64,000 nucleotides of DNA from Chrysomallon squamiferum (taxonomy: Eukaryota; Mollusca; Gastropoda; Neomphalida; Peltospiridae). A model generated the notes under the pieces. That model was not told the origin of the DNA, did no database searches, and worked only from the letters and a program-made list of their open reading frames with translations. Positions 27,041 through 38,870 of this stretch are shown piece after piece. The stretch covers positions 29,933,750 to 29,997,749 of the forward strand of contig CM022671.1 of assembly GCA_012295275.1 (NCBI GenBank), written 5' to 3'. Position 1 is the first letter of the stretch. Each line of letters begins with the position of its first letter. Both the position numbers and the translations under genes were made by a program.

Positions 27041-27474
27041 ATCGCCACCATTCTCGAAATTATCGTAGTTACTGGAGTTGTGATACAAACTGAGCAGTTG
27101 TTTCTATATTTAGCACCGATCGATAAATGAAGCTTCGTAAGCTTCTAATCATTAAATATTCCGAAGACGGTTGGAAGCTTCTAGAAAAGTTATACTTATT
27201 TAATTTTCTGAAATTAAACATATAGCACTATTCTGATATGTGCTAATAGTTTTTGTTATGAAGAAAGACATTTTTTTATTAGGATGCCCCCCATTATGTT
27301 AATTTTTTCTTTTCCCCAGAAAGTAGCTTAATGCTGAGTAATTCATTATTTTCTAAAATTTCAGTCCCTTTATGATCAAATAAAATAAAACTTTCTTGTT
27401 ATACATTGTGGAGTAAATATTTTAGCTACAAATGATATTACATTCTGTGTTATAAATATCCCTCCCAAGTTTAA

Positions 27475-27575
27475 AAAAAACAAAACAAAAAAACATGAAA
27501 TAAAAAATAAAATAAACAATAAATAAAAATAAAGTTAAATAAATAAATAAATAAGTAATAAAATGCAAGATAAAA

Positions 27576-27630
<55 letters not shown>

Positions 27631-27649
27631 ACCATCAACAAAGAATAAA

Positions 27650-27699
<50 letters not shown>

Positions 27700-27725
27700 G
27701 ATAATAATAATAATAAAAACAAAAA
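27475..27725. repeat. (AAAT)n/(AAT)n tract between the tRNA genes
   Basis: AAAT units, about 15 AAT units, then more AAAT units, occupying over a third of the spacer between the two tRNA-Tyr genes. Confidence 0.92.
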
Positions 27726-27731
27726 CTTATG

Positions 27732-27819
27732 TCCCGCGAACCGGATTCGAACCAGTGACCTAAGGATCGCTTTGATATACCACTACAGTCCTCCGCTCTA
27801 CCAACTGAGCTATCACGGG
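27732..27819 (-). tRNA. tRNA-Tyr (GTA) with 15-nt intron, copy 2
   Basis: A second tRNA-Tyr gene in the same orientation, about 690 bases from the first. The acceptor stem, A-box and anticodon loop are the same as in copy 1. The T-stem has a single change (ACTGG pairing with CCGGT through one wobble), which should still fold. The intron is again 15 bases but its sequence differs over its first half, while the CAAAGC near the 3' end is shared. Five T on the gene strand at 27725-27721 could serve as a short polymerase III terminator. Flanking DNA does not match copy 1 and is full of AAT/AAAT repeats. Confidence 0.95.
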
Positions 27820-27969
27820 TCGATAATTCAAAATGAATTTAATGGATGAAGTTTCTTAGCATCTTTGTTTGACTGAATTACGCAATTATACATTAGTCAT
27901 TACAGCATTAGGTACGGCATAAATATTATTTTACAATCGGAGAACTTGAAATACCAGAACAGTGTGTAT

Positions 27970-28091
27970 TATTGTTGTTGTTGTTGTTATTATTATTATT
28001 ATTATTATTATCGTATGAATATAATTAATTAATAAGAAATATCGTGTCTTGAAATCAAATCTTAAAAATAAATTTTTGATTAGAGAAAAGA

Positions 28092-28141
<50 letters not shown>

Positions 28142-28270
28142 TAAAAATAATAAAAATAATATTAATAATAATAATAATAAATAAATAAATAAATAATAAA
28201 ATGAATACTATATTTAAAATAATGATAAATAATAAACAAATATTAAAAATATTAATTAAATTAAAGACTT
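27970..28270. repeat. (TTG)n(TTA)n and (AAT)n tracts
   Basis: TTG passing into TTA units (27972-28011), then about 14 AAT units (28094-28137) and AAT/AAAT mixtures. Confidence 0.9.
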
Positions 28271-28894
28271 GTAGAAAATAGAATAGATTATATGAATAAT
28301 TCATAATCTTTCTATATATTTTTATACATCAATAAGGTTTTCTAAATGTTTTTGGGAGATAAATCTTGACGTCACCAATATTGCTTCGATTATCTCCCGT
28401 AGATCGTGTATCCTCTTACACAAACAAAAATCTTTTCTGATTCTTTTTTGCTTTTCTAGAAAGTTCTCTTCTGCATTTTGAAATCAGTTTTCTCTGTTAT
28501 ATTTGCTAAATGCAGTATCCAAACGTTTTTCTTTGCCCTGTTTCATATTATAATGATCGGGTGTGTCTGTAAAAGGGGTGGAGAGTAAGTAAGTAGAAAT
28601 ATTACGTACATTCCGATGAAAAACATTCTAGAAAAATCTCACTGCTTTTGTGTTTAGTTTCTGTATCTGATATTATCATTCACTTCTGAATACCACTTTT
28701 CCAATACTATGCTGATCTTTTCAATATATATATATATTTTTTAAAGCAAATTTGTTTTTATAAAATTTGTATAACCTTTACAAATTGTATTTTGTTATAT
28801 ATGCTGTTAAAACGAACGTACTGATATTATTATACCCATTAGGCCTATATGTTAGTATTGCGTTTTAAATCACACTGTAGATACTGCTGTTACT

Positions 28895-28950
28895 AATTAT
28901 TACTTCTACTAATGCTGCTGGTACCACAACCACTACCACTTCCACTACTA

Positions 28951-29001
<51 letters not shown>

Positions 29002-29095
29002 CTGTTGTTGCTGCTTCTACTATTACTAGTACTATTACTGTTGCTGCTACTGCTTCTATTACTGTTTCTGTTACTACTAGTACTACTATTCGTAC
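28895..29095. repeat. Degenerate (TAC)n/(TGC)n region
   Basis: Triplets TAC, TGC and TTG with interruptions over 200 bases, translated as poly-Leu in one frame; not a gene. Confidence 0.9.
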
Positions 29096-30439
29096 TTCAG
29101 TTTATGCTAATATTACCACTCCCTAATATTAAAAACTGGACATCTGAAATGTCTTCATGTCCCTTTAACCTTTTTATCCTTTCTTGCTTGATTTGTTCAC
29201 AACAGCGAGGTCTATGATGTGGATAATGTCCAGTATGTAAGACGCGATAAAACAGTACATGTTACAGTATAAGTCTTACTCCCCGGTGACCCTATAATCT
29301 GTACAAAAACAAATTGTTGGCCTATTTTCAAATAGTACGCAGGCACAAACCCACCCCACTCAACACACATAATAAGTCTTGTATAAAATACTGATTGAAA
29401 TGTTAGGTTGATGTTGGGAAAGCAAAAAAGACGAGCATGATAAGAGAACGAATGAATGAATATTTGCTTAACGAAACGGTCAGTGGATGACAAACATATA
29501 TTTGTTTTTGAAAAGTGATGAAATTAGAGACGAAACCCTTGGCAATCATTTCACGATCAGCTGTTATTATTTAGCAGAAAGGTGTCTTGAATACGTACCT
29601 TCTCGTAGATCGAACAAAACATGAATGAAGTAAACGATGAATGTAGGCTTTCTTTTTTTTACAGTTTTAAGTTTTAGAGTTTTTGCAAAATCACAAGATA
29701 AATTGTTTATATAAAAAAGTATTAATATGGATAGAAATCTAAAATATTTATATAAACAAAGTTATTACAACAATTTTAAATGGATAAATAATAATTTAGA
29801 ATGAGAGAGATTAAAATAAATAAATAAATAAAAACAAAACAAAATAAAAATATATATCGAATATAAAGCGAACTTTGGTTATATATTTGCCTTTTGAAAC
29901 GATATAAATATATATATGTAGGTAGGTAGATATTTATATGTAAATAGATATGCAGAAACAAATTAAATAAAATAACAAAATCATATTTAAAAAGATGTAT
30001 ATATATGTGAAGAGAGAAAAGAATTGCATAATCTTTTAGTACAGATATATGCTTTAAGACTGATTCAAGTTATGAAAACGACATTATGATACTGCTCAGG
30101 TCAAGTAACTGACTGCAATGCGCCAAAACCTGGGAGGAATTCACAGTTCGTTCCCCACGGCGACTGCGGAGATATGTTCGATATTACAGTGAACAAGTCA
30201 TTCACCAAGATATTGCTTTATAATGGAGTTGGTAAAAGAAGTGACTATCAGCTGGCATTCACCGGGAACTGTGTTGACGGCTATCTAATACTCTGGCTGG
30301 CTAGACCCTTACGGTGTCAAAGAATTCAATAGTATCGGCTATACAAAAACACTTTTTTACCCCATTCCATTGTTATGGAATATGGCATTTATTTATTTAT
30401 TGTTATTATTATTATCTTCTTTTTTTTTTTCGTTTTTTT

Positions 30440-30620
30440 TTTCTTCCCCCTTTCAGCTTTCTAAACGTGACCTTTCCCAAGACGAGCTGTTGAATCGAAA
30501 ATTAGACACAGAAATACATTTAACACGGACTTTGCATTGGTCATTATTAACGCTTGGTCGCTTTTCAAATCTACCTCGCGTCGTTTCCCCCCATTCACTC
30601 TTTCATCCCGCCATCATCTT
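30440..30620 (+). repeat. Diverged dispersed repeat, copy B
   Basis: The partner of the block at 24.1-24.37 kb, with TTTCTAAACGTGACCTT at 30458 and the identical 18-mer GTCATTATTAACGCTTGG at 30540-30557. It is preceded by a pyrimidine-rich stretch and TTTCAG, which mimics a splice acceptor. A 137-codon open frame crosses it but starts in T-rich repeat and shows no recognisable domain, so I do not call it a gene. Confidence 0.5.
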
Positions 30621-33600
30621 TGTTATTACTTTAATTTGTTTTCTTCATGATGTACTCAGACGTGAACTTCGGTTACAGAATGTGACGCGTAATCCTATTT
30701 CAATAGCCACTGCAGAAGTCGTTGTTATGGCGTCGGCAGAACTGCATATCAATAATAGTTACGATTGTCAACGTCGTCGGTAAGGCTATAGTGAAGAAAT
30801 AAATGAAATGGATCGAAAGAAAAAAGAAAAAAGTTTTAACTCTTATAAACACTTTTTTTTGTGTGTGTGTGTTTTTGAATATGGTGTACCATATTCAAGG
30901 TATGAAACACATTGCAATCAATAATACCTGATATCACATGAATTACAGAAAGTAATGGATTTTGAAGATCAGAGCTAATTTCGGTTATGACTATTTATAA
31001 AATATGTTTTAATCCATGTATTATTCTCAAATGTGATATTTGGATACTCCTCGGCAAAGGCTTAATACTTTTTGTTTTTTATTGTTTCTGTTTGTTTTTC
31101 ACTTTGTTTTATTTGTATATACATTTATATCCTGGTAAAGCTGAAAATCAGATCAGTCTCTCATAAATTATAATTTAGAAATACGAACTCACCCTAAGAT
31201 GTGTCTTCTCTATATATGGTCATTGGCATCTTTATTTTAAGTTTTAACTATCACCAACCCAAGCCTAACTAAAACAGATTACGCAATATCGAAGCTTATT
31301 TCATTCTTGTTACGTAGTAAAAATGTGTTTACGTACGGCAATAAACCTAGTTTAGGACTTTGTGACCTCTTGTGAACTTCGTTTCTTTTAAGAGTAGACC
31401 ATTTTTATGTTTTTGGGGAAGATAAGAAAAGCGGTTTCTTCCGGCTTTACGCCTCTGTGTTTTTCACAGATCACTAAGTTTTATTCAGCCATGTTGTAGA
31501 ACTCTTAATGTTGGGTTCTACGACTTCTTACGTTTGATACTTAAAATACTTACACGTAAAGTTTTTAAGTGCAGAGTAAAGGGGGTGAGGGAGAAGAGTG
31601 TATTTTTTACAGGTTGCTGTAAAGTAAGGACATTTGATAGTGATCGTAAAATTAATTAATATACGTTTAATTTTGAGTGGTGAAACAAATAAAAGGCCTT
31701 TTTCAAACTTACGGCATAACAGACTGAGCTAATTGACAAAACATTATAAATCGTCATCTATCATATTTTTTTTCAAGTAATTTCTTTGATGCATGTGCAT
31801 GTATAATATAATTACTTATTGTATATATAATAGCAATAATCACTGTTACAATAGTTACTATAATACATGCATATATTAAAAGATACATTCATATGAACTC
31901 TTTAAATTAGTTAAAATAATAATATAAATACCATCTTTGATTAAAGTCATTTCATTAGGCCAGGAAATATCTTTTAAAAAGCTTCCATTATTTTAACCAC
32001 CGGACGCTAAACAAACTAAAAGAGAGAAAAACAAAGAAAGTAAAAAAAAAGAAACACACGAGATATTTTTGTTTTTGGAGGATGACCGTACTGCTCTGAC
32101 TTCGCGCACCCCAAACACTCGAGATCCATCTACTTACTGACATCTTTATTAACGATCCGTGTCAGATAAAAAAAGAACCTTTCTCTCAACTTCACACAAA
32201 GTCGTAAACTTAATTTTGTCAACGATGCGTATCGATAATATTGCCTGTATGACAAGTTGTACGATGTTGTTTTTTTTCTCTCAATGGAGCATGTTCGTCT
32301 CAGAGGAAGGCGATGACGCTATGAGTAAGCAGGAGAGGACGACAAGAAAAAAAGAGAAAAAAAAGGATATGAATGAATCAGCTTCGCACATGACTGTGTC
32401 AGCGAGTGACGGCCGCTAAATGCAGACGTCTTCTGGGTGAAGCGAAATCTTCCATCATGCAATCAAATTTACGAGCAGATTTTTGCTGGTAAATTGAGGC
32501 TGCAGTTGTAATGCACGGTTCTTTTTTGAAATGTACAAGAGTTTTACATTTGTGCATCCGATGAATTGTGTCAACATTTCTCTTTTTCTTCCTTGTTTGG
32601 TTTCTTTTGTTTACTGAGCAAATTTGTTTTTGTTTTCTTAAAGTTTATCTCTATTAGATTTTTTTTTTTTTTTTTTTTTTTTTGTATAAAATCATCATTT
32701 AACGTTTATTTTTATTTAATTCTTCCTTTTCTTTCTTTCTTTATCCTTTTTTTTTCTTGCTTTTGTTTTCTATTTCACTATATTCTTTAATGTTTTTTCT
32801 TTATCTTAAATATATTGCCTAACTTGTCGCATTGCTTGCTATATTAGTCTATGGGTAGGTACATAAAACGATTCCTTGCTGCTAATCCATAACGACAATC
32901 AACCGTATGGTTCTTAACCATAATCCCACGCTAGTACATTAAAATTCTTTTCTTTTCTAAAAAAATATTTTCCTGTTGTTGTTTTTTTGTTTGTTTTTTT
33001 CCTTCTTTAATTATCCTTCCTTTTTTTGTATTTCTCTTTTCATGTTTAAAGATAGTTCACCGTCTATTACACATTTACAGTTTAATATCTGAACTTTTTC
33101 ATCCTGTTTGGTATAATAACCGTGAAAGTGAAAACGATCATTAGGGGTGCGCCTGATATTTCATGCTTTCATTTTCTTATTAACTTTTTATCACGATGCA
33201 TATACTTCAATGTTTCTTTGAAAATAAAATAAAAACACTAAAAAAATAAAAAAAAAAAAAAAAGGAAAAGAAAAATGCATTTAAAACGGATATACTTTTG
33301 AAATTAGTGACAGCCCATTTGTCATAAAGATCACTTTGTTGTGCAGTCATTGTCAGCGATGGAATATTTTAAACATGACGTTTGTCATTTTCCTTCCATT
33401 GCCGATCGCTGCTGAAGGTACGACAAGGAGTCACTCTTTCGCCTATCGTTTTCGTTATGTTATTTTTACTTCTTTTCTTTCTTATTTTTTTAATTTCTTG
33501 TACAAGAAGGAGCGTCCGCTATGTTAATAAATTCATGAATAAAACTTAATAGCAATCGCTGTCCAAAGTTGAAAAATTGTGCTTCTTAGGTGTGACGGTT

Positions 33601-33737
33601 TTCTTTATCTTTTAACGTTTACGAAAACTAAAAAAATAATAAAAGAATCATTAGGTGATAGGCTTGTTCCAAAACATGACCTCCACTTCCGATATGTTTG
33701 AACTGTAAAAGATCTGTCATTAAGATTGGTGACTCAA

Positions 33738-33900
33738 ATTTGAGAATAATAACGCGCAAAGCAAGGTGAATGTTCTAAAGCCCGAGGGTATGGCATTTAA
33801 TAAAATCATTTTTAATGTTTCCCCAGAGGTCAGATCGTCAGACCGTGACTGTCAAAATGTCGGCCAGGATGAAATTATAATTTAATAAACAGGAATTTGT
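33738..33900 (+). repeat. Local noncoding duplication, copy A
   Basis: Aligns with 34090-34250 at an offset of about 350 bases. The shared anchors, in order, are AAGGTGAATGTTCTAAAG (33763), GGCATTTA, AATCATTTTTAATG and CCAGAGGTCAGAT. Divergence is high and small gaps are needed, so the event is old. No open frame is shared between the copies. Confidence 0.6.
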
Positions 33901-34089
33901 TTTTGAAACAGAATCTAGTTTCATCATCTTTTTCTTTATTCATAATGTTTTTTTTTTTGTTGTTTTTTTGGATGTTGTGATTCTTACCAATCTGCTTCTA
34001 TCAACATCATCATTATCATTATAATTACCAACATCACATCATCATCATCATCATCATCATCTTCATTGTTTTATCATCAAATTAGCCTC

Positions 34090-34250
34090 ACGACAATGAT
34101 AATTTGTAAGATGAGGTGAATGTTTTAAGACTCAGGGATGTGTCATTTAGAAGACAAAAACAAAAAATCATTTTTGTGATCGGCAGAGGTCAATGTTTTA
34201 GACCAAGTTAAATTAATAATTCAGAAGAAGAAAACATTCATTTTAAAGTA
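34090..34250 (+). repeat. Local noncoding duplication, copy B
   Basis: The second copy of the block at 33.74-33.90 kb. Its anchors are GAGGTGAATGTTTTAAGA (34113), GTCATTTAG, AATCATTTTTGTGATC and GCAGAGGTCAATG in the same order. A purine-rich insertion (about 34160) separates two of them. Confidence 0.6.
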
Positions 34251-35699
34251 AAATTATTTATTTATCGTCAACACGACACTTATTTTTTATTGTTAATTCT
34301 TCTTCTTTTTCTTCTAGTCTTTCTTTTTTTTCTTTCCTTTTCTTCTTTTTCATCTTTTTCATTTTCTTCTTGTTCTTGTTATTCTTCTTATTAATATTGT
34401 TGTTATTGTGTTCATAAATTAAATGGAGTGAAAATATATCACATAACCTCTGCACACACAAAATGGCTGTCTCACGAGTCTGGTGTTTTATTGGCATACT
34501 TTATTATTAGCAAAGAATAGCCGTCAATTTTACTTAAATCAGTCATTTGGAAAATTATATAAATACGAATTTTTTAGGCTGTTGTTTAACCTCTGTAGTA
34601 GATTTAAACAAATTACTACAACTACTAACAAAAAAATAATCATCATCGAGAACGGCAGCAACTGCTAAACAACAGCAGCAGCAACAACACATTTCATCCA
34701 GTTTTGCTTTTCTGGTTCCTTTAAAATTACAGATCTGAACACAAGTTGACTGTCCTTATTATTAGTTATCTCGTCCGACGTCTCAGTGAACTCGCTGGAT
34801 ATTAATTCAGGATAGGACCCAGAAGCCATAACAGAAATCGTTTGAAGCTAAAAATTAATATCTGATCTTTATTCTGATACCGAAGTCTTCATATCAGTTA
34901 ACAGTTATGATTTAATGATAAAGGTGCGGTCCCTGTAAACAGCATTTCACTAACGTGTCCGGGGTTAATGAAATTACCCGCACCCCTTTTAATTTGTGTC
35001 GGCTGAATATAACTGTGAGATGCTAGAGATATTTACGCATAATATTTAATGTATTTAAACACACTGTTCCGTACTGAAGACTAAATTATGTGGTATTTTA
35101 AGTTTCTTTGCTTTATGTTATTATCGCTTGTGTTAAGGCTTTTACTGCTGCTTCTTCTGCTAACATGGGACAACTGGCATTTAATGTTATGCATTTGTCC
35201 TGTACATTTAAAACACACATTAACATGCACGAACATAGACATACATGCTCATGAAGACATTCACACGTGCACAAAACCTCTCAGATAAATGACCGTGCTT
35301 TGGAAATACTTTGACACGGGCAGTGAATGTAGATAACAGCAAAAATAACGTGGACTCTGTCAATAAACAGGATTTATGTTGTTACTGGTGGTCATTTCGA
35401 GTTAGAGATATGCACATCAAAGCAGGCCTGCAGGCCCGTTTTCGGCGATATCTTACAATGCCCAAACGTCTTCTGTGCGAAATCGGAAAGCACAGTAAAT
35501 TGCGAGTGGTATTTAATTCGGGACTGCACATTTCGAGTGACATCTTGTTAACTGTTGACTGTTATGTTGCGGAAAAAGTAATGCGCTGATGGAATTTTTC
35601 AGTTAACGCATGAATTCCACTGAAAGGAAAAAGTAAAGGCAGTTGGGAACGGTTGTAGTATTAAAGAAAGAATTTTGGATCTGACTAAGAAGATGCGAG

Positions 35700-35926
<227 letters not shown>

Positions 35927-36839
35927 ACCTCTTATAATTATGACCTATACATGTTTTTGTATATCTATAAGATTGGCTGCGTGTATTTTTTTTGACATTG
36001 ACTGACGTTCAGTATTTGTTTTTTTTGTTTTCTTGGGTGTTTATTTATTTTATTTTTTTTCATAATTTAGTGTTACTTCCAAAAGACGAATTCCAGAAAG
36101 AAATAATCTTCAAGCAGGTAAATGGAGAAACTAATCCGTTCTAATCCGTTTAAATCCAAGTAGGATTTAACTTTAAATTTGGAAGACGGTCAAACGTTTT
36201 TTGTTCTTGTTCCGACTTTTTTTTTTTTTTTTTTTTTTTTACTATTAGAAATAGAAAGATTAAAAAACATATATAAATATATATATATAAACAAATAAAT
36301 AAAAAAAAATAAAAAACTGAATTTGGCATGTAAATATTGAGATATGTTATCTTACAGCACACTTTTTACGGACTGTTCTAGGAATACTGACGTTTGGGGA
36401 TTTACTGAGGTAAAAAAAAAAAAATACAATTATTAAAAAATAAACAGTAAAAGTCAAATAAATTAAAATTACAAATAAAAATTTAAAAATTATAATAAAT
36501 AAAAAAAATAAAATGAAACTATAAAAATGATAAAAGTGCTACAAAAAGCTGTCCAAAAAAAGAAAAAGAAATGAACATGTTTTATGTCAGGAAATGTAAT
36601 AGAAAAAGTAAATAAGTAAAGATTTTTTGAGATGAAAAAAAGAAGAAAAAAGTTTGACAGTGTAAAATGGTTTCACATGATTTTAACTTGAGTCGGAAGG
36701 GTGATTTTTGTTGTTGTTGTTTAATTAAGGAATTTAGCAGTAAGATGAGTAGAAATCGTCAAAGTAATGTTAACATCAACAACAACAACAACAACATTAA
36801 CAATAATAACGTATATCTGTATATGAAAATATTTTACAA

Positions 36840-37036
36840 ATGTTCAAACACACGCGCACATACATATACATACACACATACACACATACACACACATACA
36901 TACAAAGAAATATACACATGTACGTACATATATATATATACATATACATACATACATATACGCACACATATACATACATTCATACATACACACATACATA
37001 CATACATACATACATACACACATACATACATACATA
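36840..37036. repeat. (ACAT)n/(ACAC)n tract
   Basis: About 200 bases of ACAT with ACAC interruptions, abutting the SINE-like block. Confidence 0.93.
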
Positions 37037-37200
37037 GGGTTGTTCGGTGGCCGAACCGTAATAAATCGTCCTCTTTCGGAGTGCGGGCGAATGGGCGTAT
37101 AGGTTCGAGTCTCGTCAGCGGCATCTGACGGGCTTGTGAGGTCGTGATTGAACTTTGTCCTCCTGCGCCAGGGCGTTATGTGCAGAGTCTAATCAGACGT
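37037..37200 (+). mobile_element. tRNA-like SINE-type fragment
   Basis: A non-repetitive, GC-richer block sits directly beside an (ACAT)n tract. It contains a polymerase III B-box-like GGTTCGAGTCT at 37102-37112. About 50 bases earlier is a GGTGGCCGAACCG segment in the place where an A-box would be. This spacing is that of a tRNA-derived SINE head. The remainder (to about 37200) would be the SINE body. No target-site duplication or second copy was identified by eye, so the assignment is tentative. Confidence 0.4.
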
Positions 37201-37227
37201 ACATAAGACACAGAATATATTCAAACT

Positions 37228-37365
37228 CCTAAAACTAAATACATACATACATACATACATATATATACACAAACACACATACATATATACATACATATAT
37301 ATACACAAACACACATATATACATACATACATATATATACACAAACACACATACATACAAAGAGG
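37228..37365. repeat. Compound ACAT/AC minisatellite
   Basis: Three copies of a unit of about 35-40 bases built of (ACAT)n, ATATATATACAC and AAACACACAT. It follows the SINE-like block and may be the expanded A/T-rich tail end of it. Confidence 0.65.
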
Positions 37366-37689
37366 TAGGCCTACCACAGACACTCACACAAACACACATG
37401 CATGTAAAGTACGTACGTCTATAATAGAAGCATATGGTAACCTTCAGACTTACCACAGCCAGGTGAGATCAGTGTGGGGGATATTACCTGTACCTGTGAG
37501 TCTGAAATAGACACAACATGATAATAATCTCAGTGGACGAGGTTTGTGTACACACTTGGAATGCTGTGTATCTAACAGAGAACGGATCACTTTTGTTTTC
37601 CGCCATTCGTTTCTGTGTGTGAAAACCAATACACAGACCAAACCAATACACAGACCAGACCTAGACTGAGATATTAACAGTGGGAAGTA

Positions 37690-38075
37690 GCGATAGTGAG
37701 TGATAGAGATAGTAAGTGGTAAAGTAGAAATAGTGACTGATAAAGTGGAAATGGTGACTGATAAAGTAGAGATAGTGAGTGATGAAGTAGAAATAGTAAG
37801 TGGTAAAGTAGAAATAGTGACTTATAAAGTGGAAATAGTGACTTATAAAGTGGAAATAGTGACTGATGAAGTAGAAATAGTGACTTATAAAGTAGAAATA
37901 GTGACTGATAAAGTAGACATAGTGACTGACAATGTAGCTGATAAAGTAGAAATAGTAAATTATAAAGTAGACGTAGTGACTGATAAAGCAGAAATAGTGA
38001 CTGATAAAGTGGACATAGTAACTGATAAAGTAGAAATAGTGACTGATAAATTAGAAATAGTGACTTAGAAGTAGA
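37690..38075 (+). repeat. 21-bp minisatellite with an open heptapeptide frame
   Basis: About 17 tandem copies of a 21-base unit resembling GTAGAAATAGTGACTGATAAA. Because the unit is a multiple of three and lacks a stop in one frame, it can be read from an ATG at 37700 to a TAG at 38068 as a 122-residue chain of KVEIVTD-like heptads. There is no signal peptide, recognisable domain, splice site or unique flanking coding sequence. I treat it as a minisatellite and not as a gene; substitutions occur at all codon positions but have not created stops. Confidence 0.75.
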
Positions 38076-38424
38076 AACAGTAGCTGGAGTAAAAAAGGAA
38101 TTACTGTCATCGTCAAATAAATAATATAATGTATTTGTATGTTATTCTATTTCTTTACATCTCTGTCTACCTGTGTGTATGTGTATGTAACGGGTTTATG
38201 TCCTTGTTCTTGTTTTCCTATATATCTATTATTTCTTTGCCAGTCAGTTAATTTATTTATGTTTTGTTATTATTCATTCATTACTTGTTACAGATATTAT
38301 GTTGATTACGTTGACGATAATGAAAAGTTAGAAATTACGTGTTCATGTATGTTCTTTGAGAAATTTTGGAGGATAGAAGAAAAAGATAATAAATTACATC
38401 AACCTATACCTGTATTATCCACTT

Positions 38425-38545
38425 AATTTTCAGACCTGTTACTGTTTCATTAACACTGGCTGATCTATCACGACATTATGTTAGTCGTAAGCACTTAGTA
38501 ATCTTATTTAAATTAAAGAGAAGAATAGATAGGGGTGTTATGTAT
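38425..38545 (+). repeat. Dispersed ~110-bp repeat, copy A
   Basis: Begins TTTTCAGACCTGTTACTGT. It then carries TTAGTCGTAAGCACTTAGTA and ATTTAAATTAAA, and ends near GATAGGGGTGTTATG. All blocks reappear in order at 43.0-43.13 kb. Noncoding; probably a short mobile-element remnant or a duplicated element. Confidence 0.6.
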
Positions 38546-38669
38546 ATGTATGTGTATGTAAAAAAGATATAAATCCCCGGCCCCAAAACAACCAGCTAAG
38601 AAAAACAGTAATGATGTAAAAAAAAAAAAACCGGCAAAAACCACACACACCAAAAAACCAACAAGCTAT

Positions 38670-38677
38670 AACAATAA

Positions 38678-38716
<39 letters not shown>

Positions 38717-38870
38717 ATATTTAATAAACAAAGAAACATAGAAACAAGCATATAAACAAACAAATAAATAAATAAATAAAGTAAAATAAAACAGTCAAAC
38801 AAACAGACAAACAGACAAACAAATAAACGAATGAATGAATGAATAAATAAACAAATAAATAAATAACATC
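38670..38870. repeat. (AAAT)n/(AAAC)n tract
   Basis: AAAT units, then mixed AAAC, GAAT and AAAT units over 200 bases. Confidence 0.92.

Noticed and set aside
30370-30783. 137-codon frame with a possible hydrophobic segment
   Set aside because: Starts in T-rich sequence and crosses a repeated noncoding element also present at 24.1 kb, where the frame is not kept.
36667-37128. 153-codon frame rich in Thr, His, Tyr and Ile
   Set aside because: Mostly ACAT repeat, and the C-terminal part runs into the SINE-like block.
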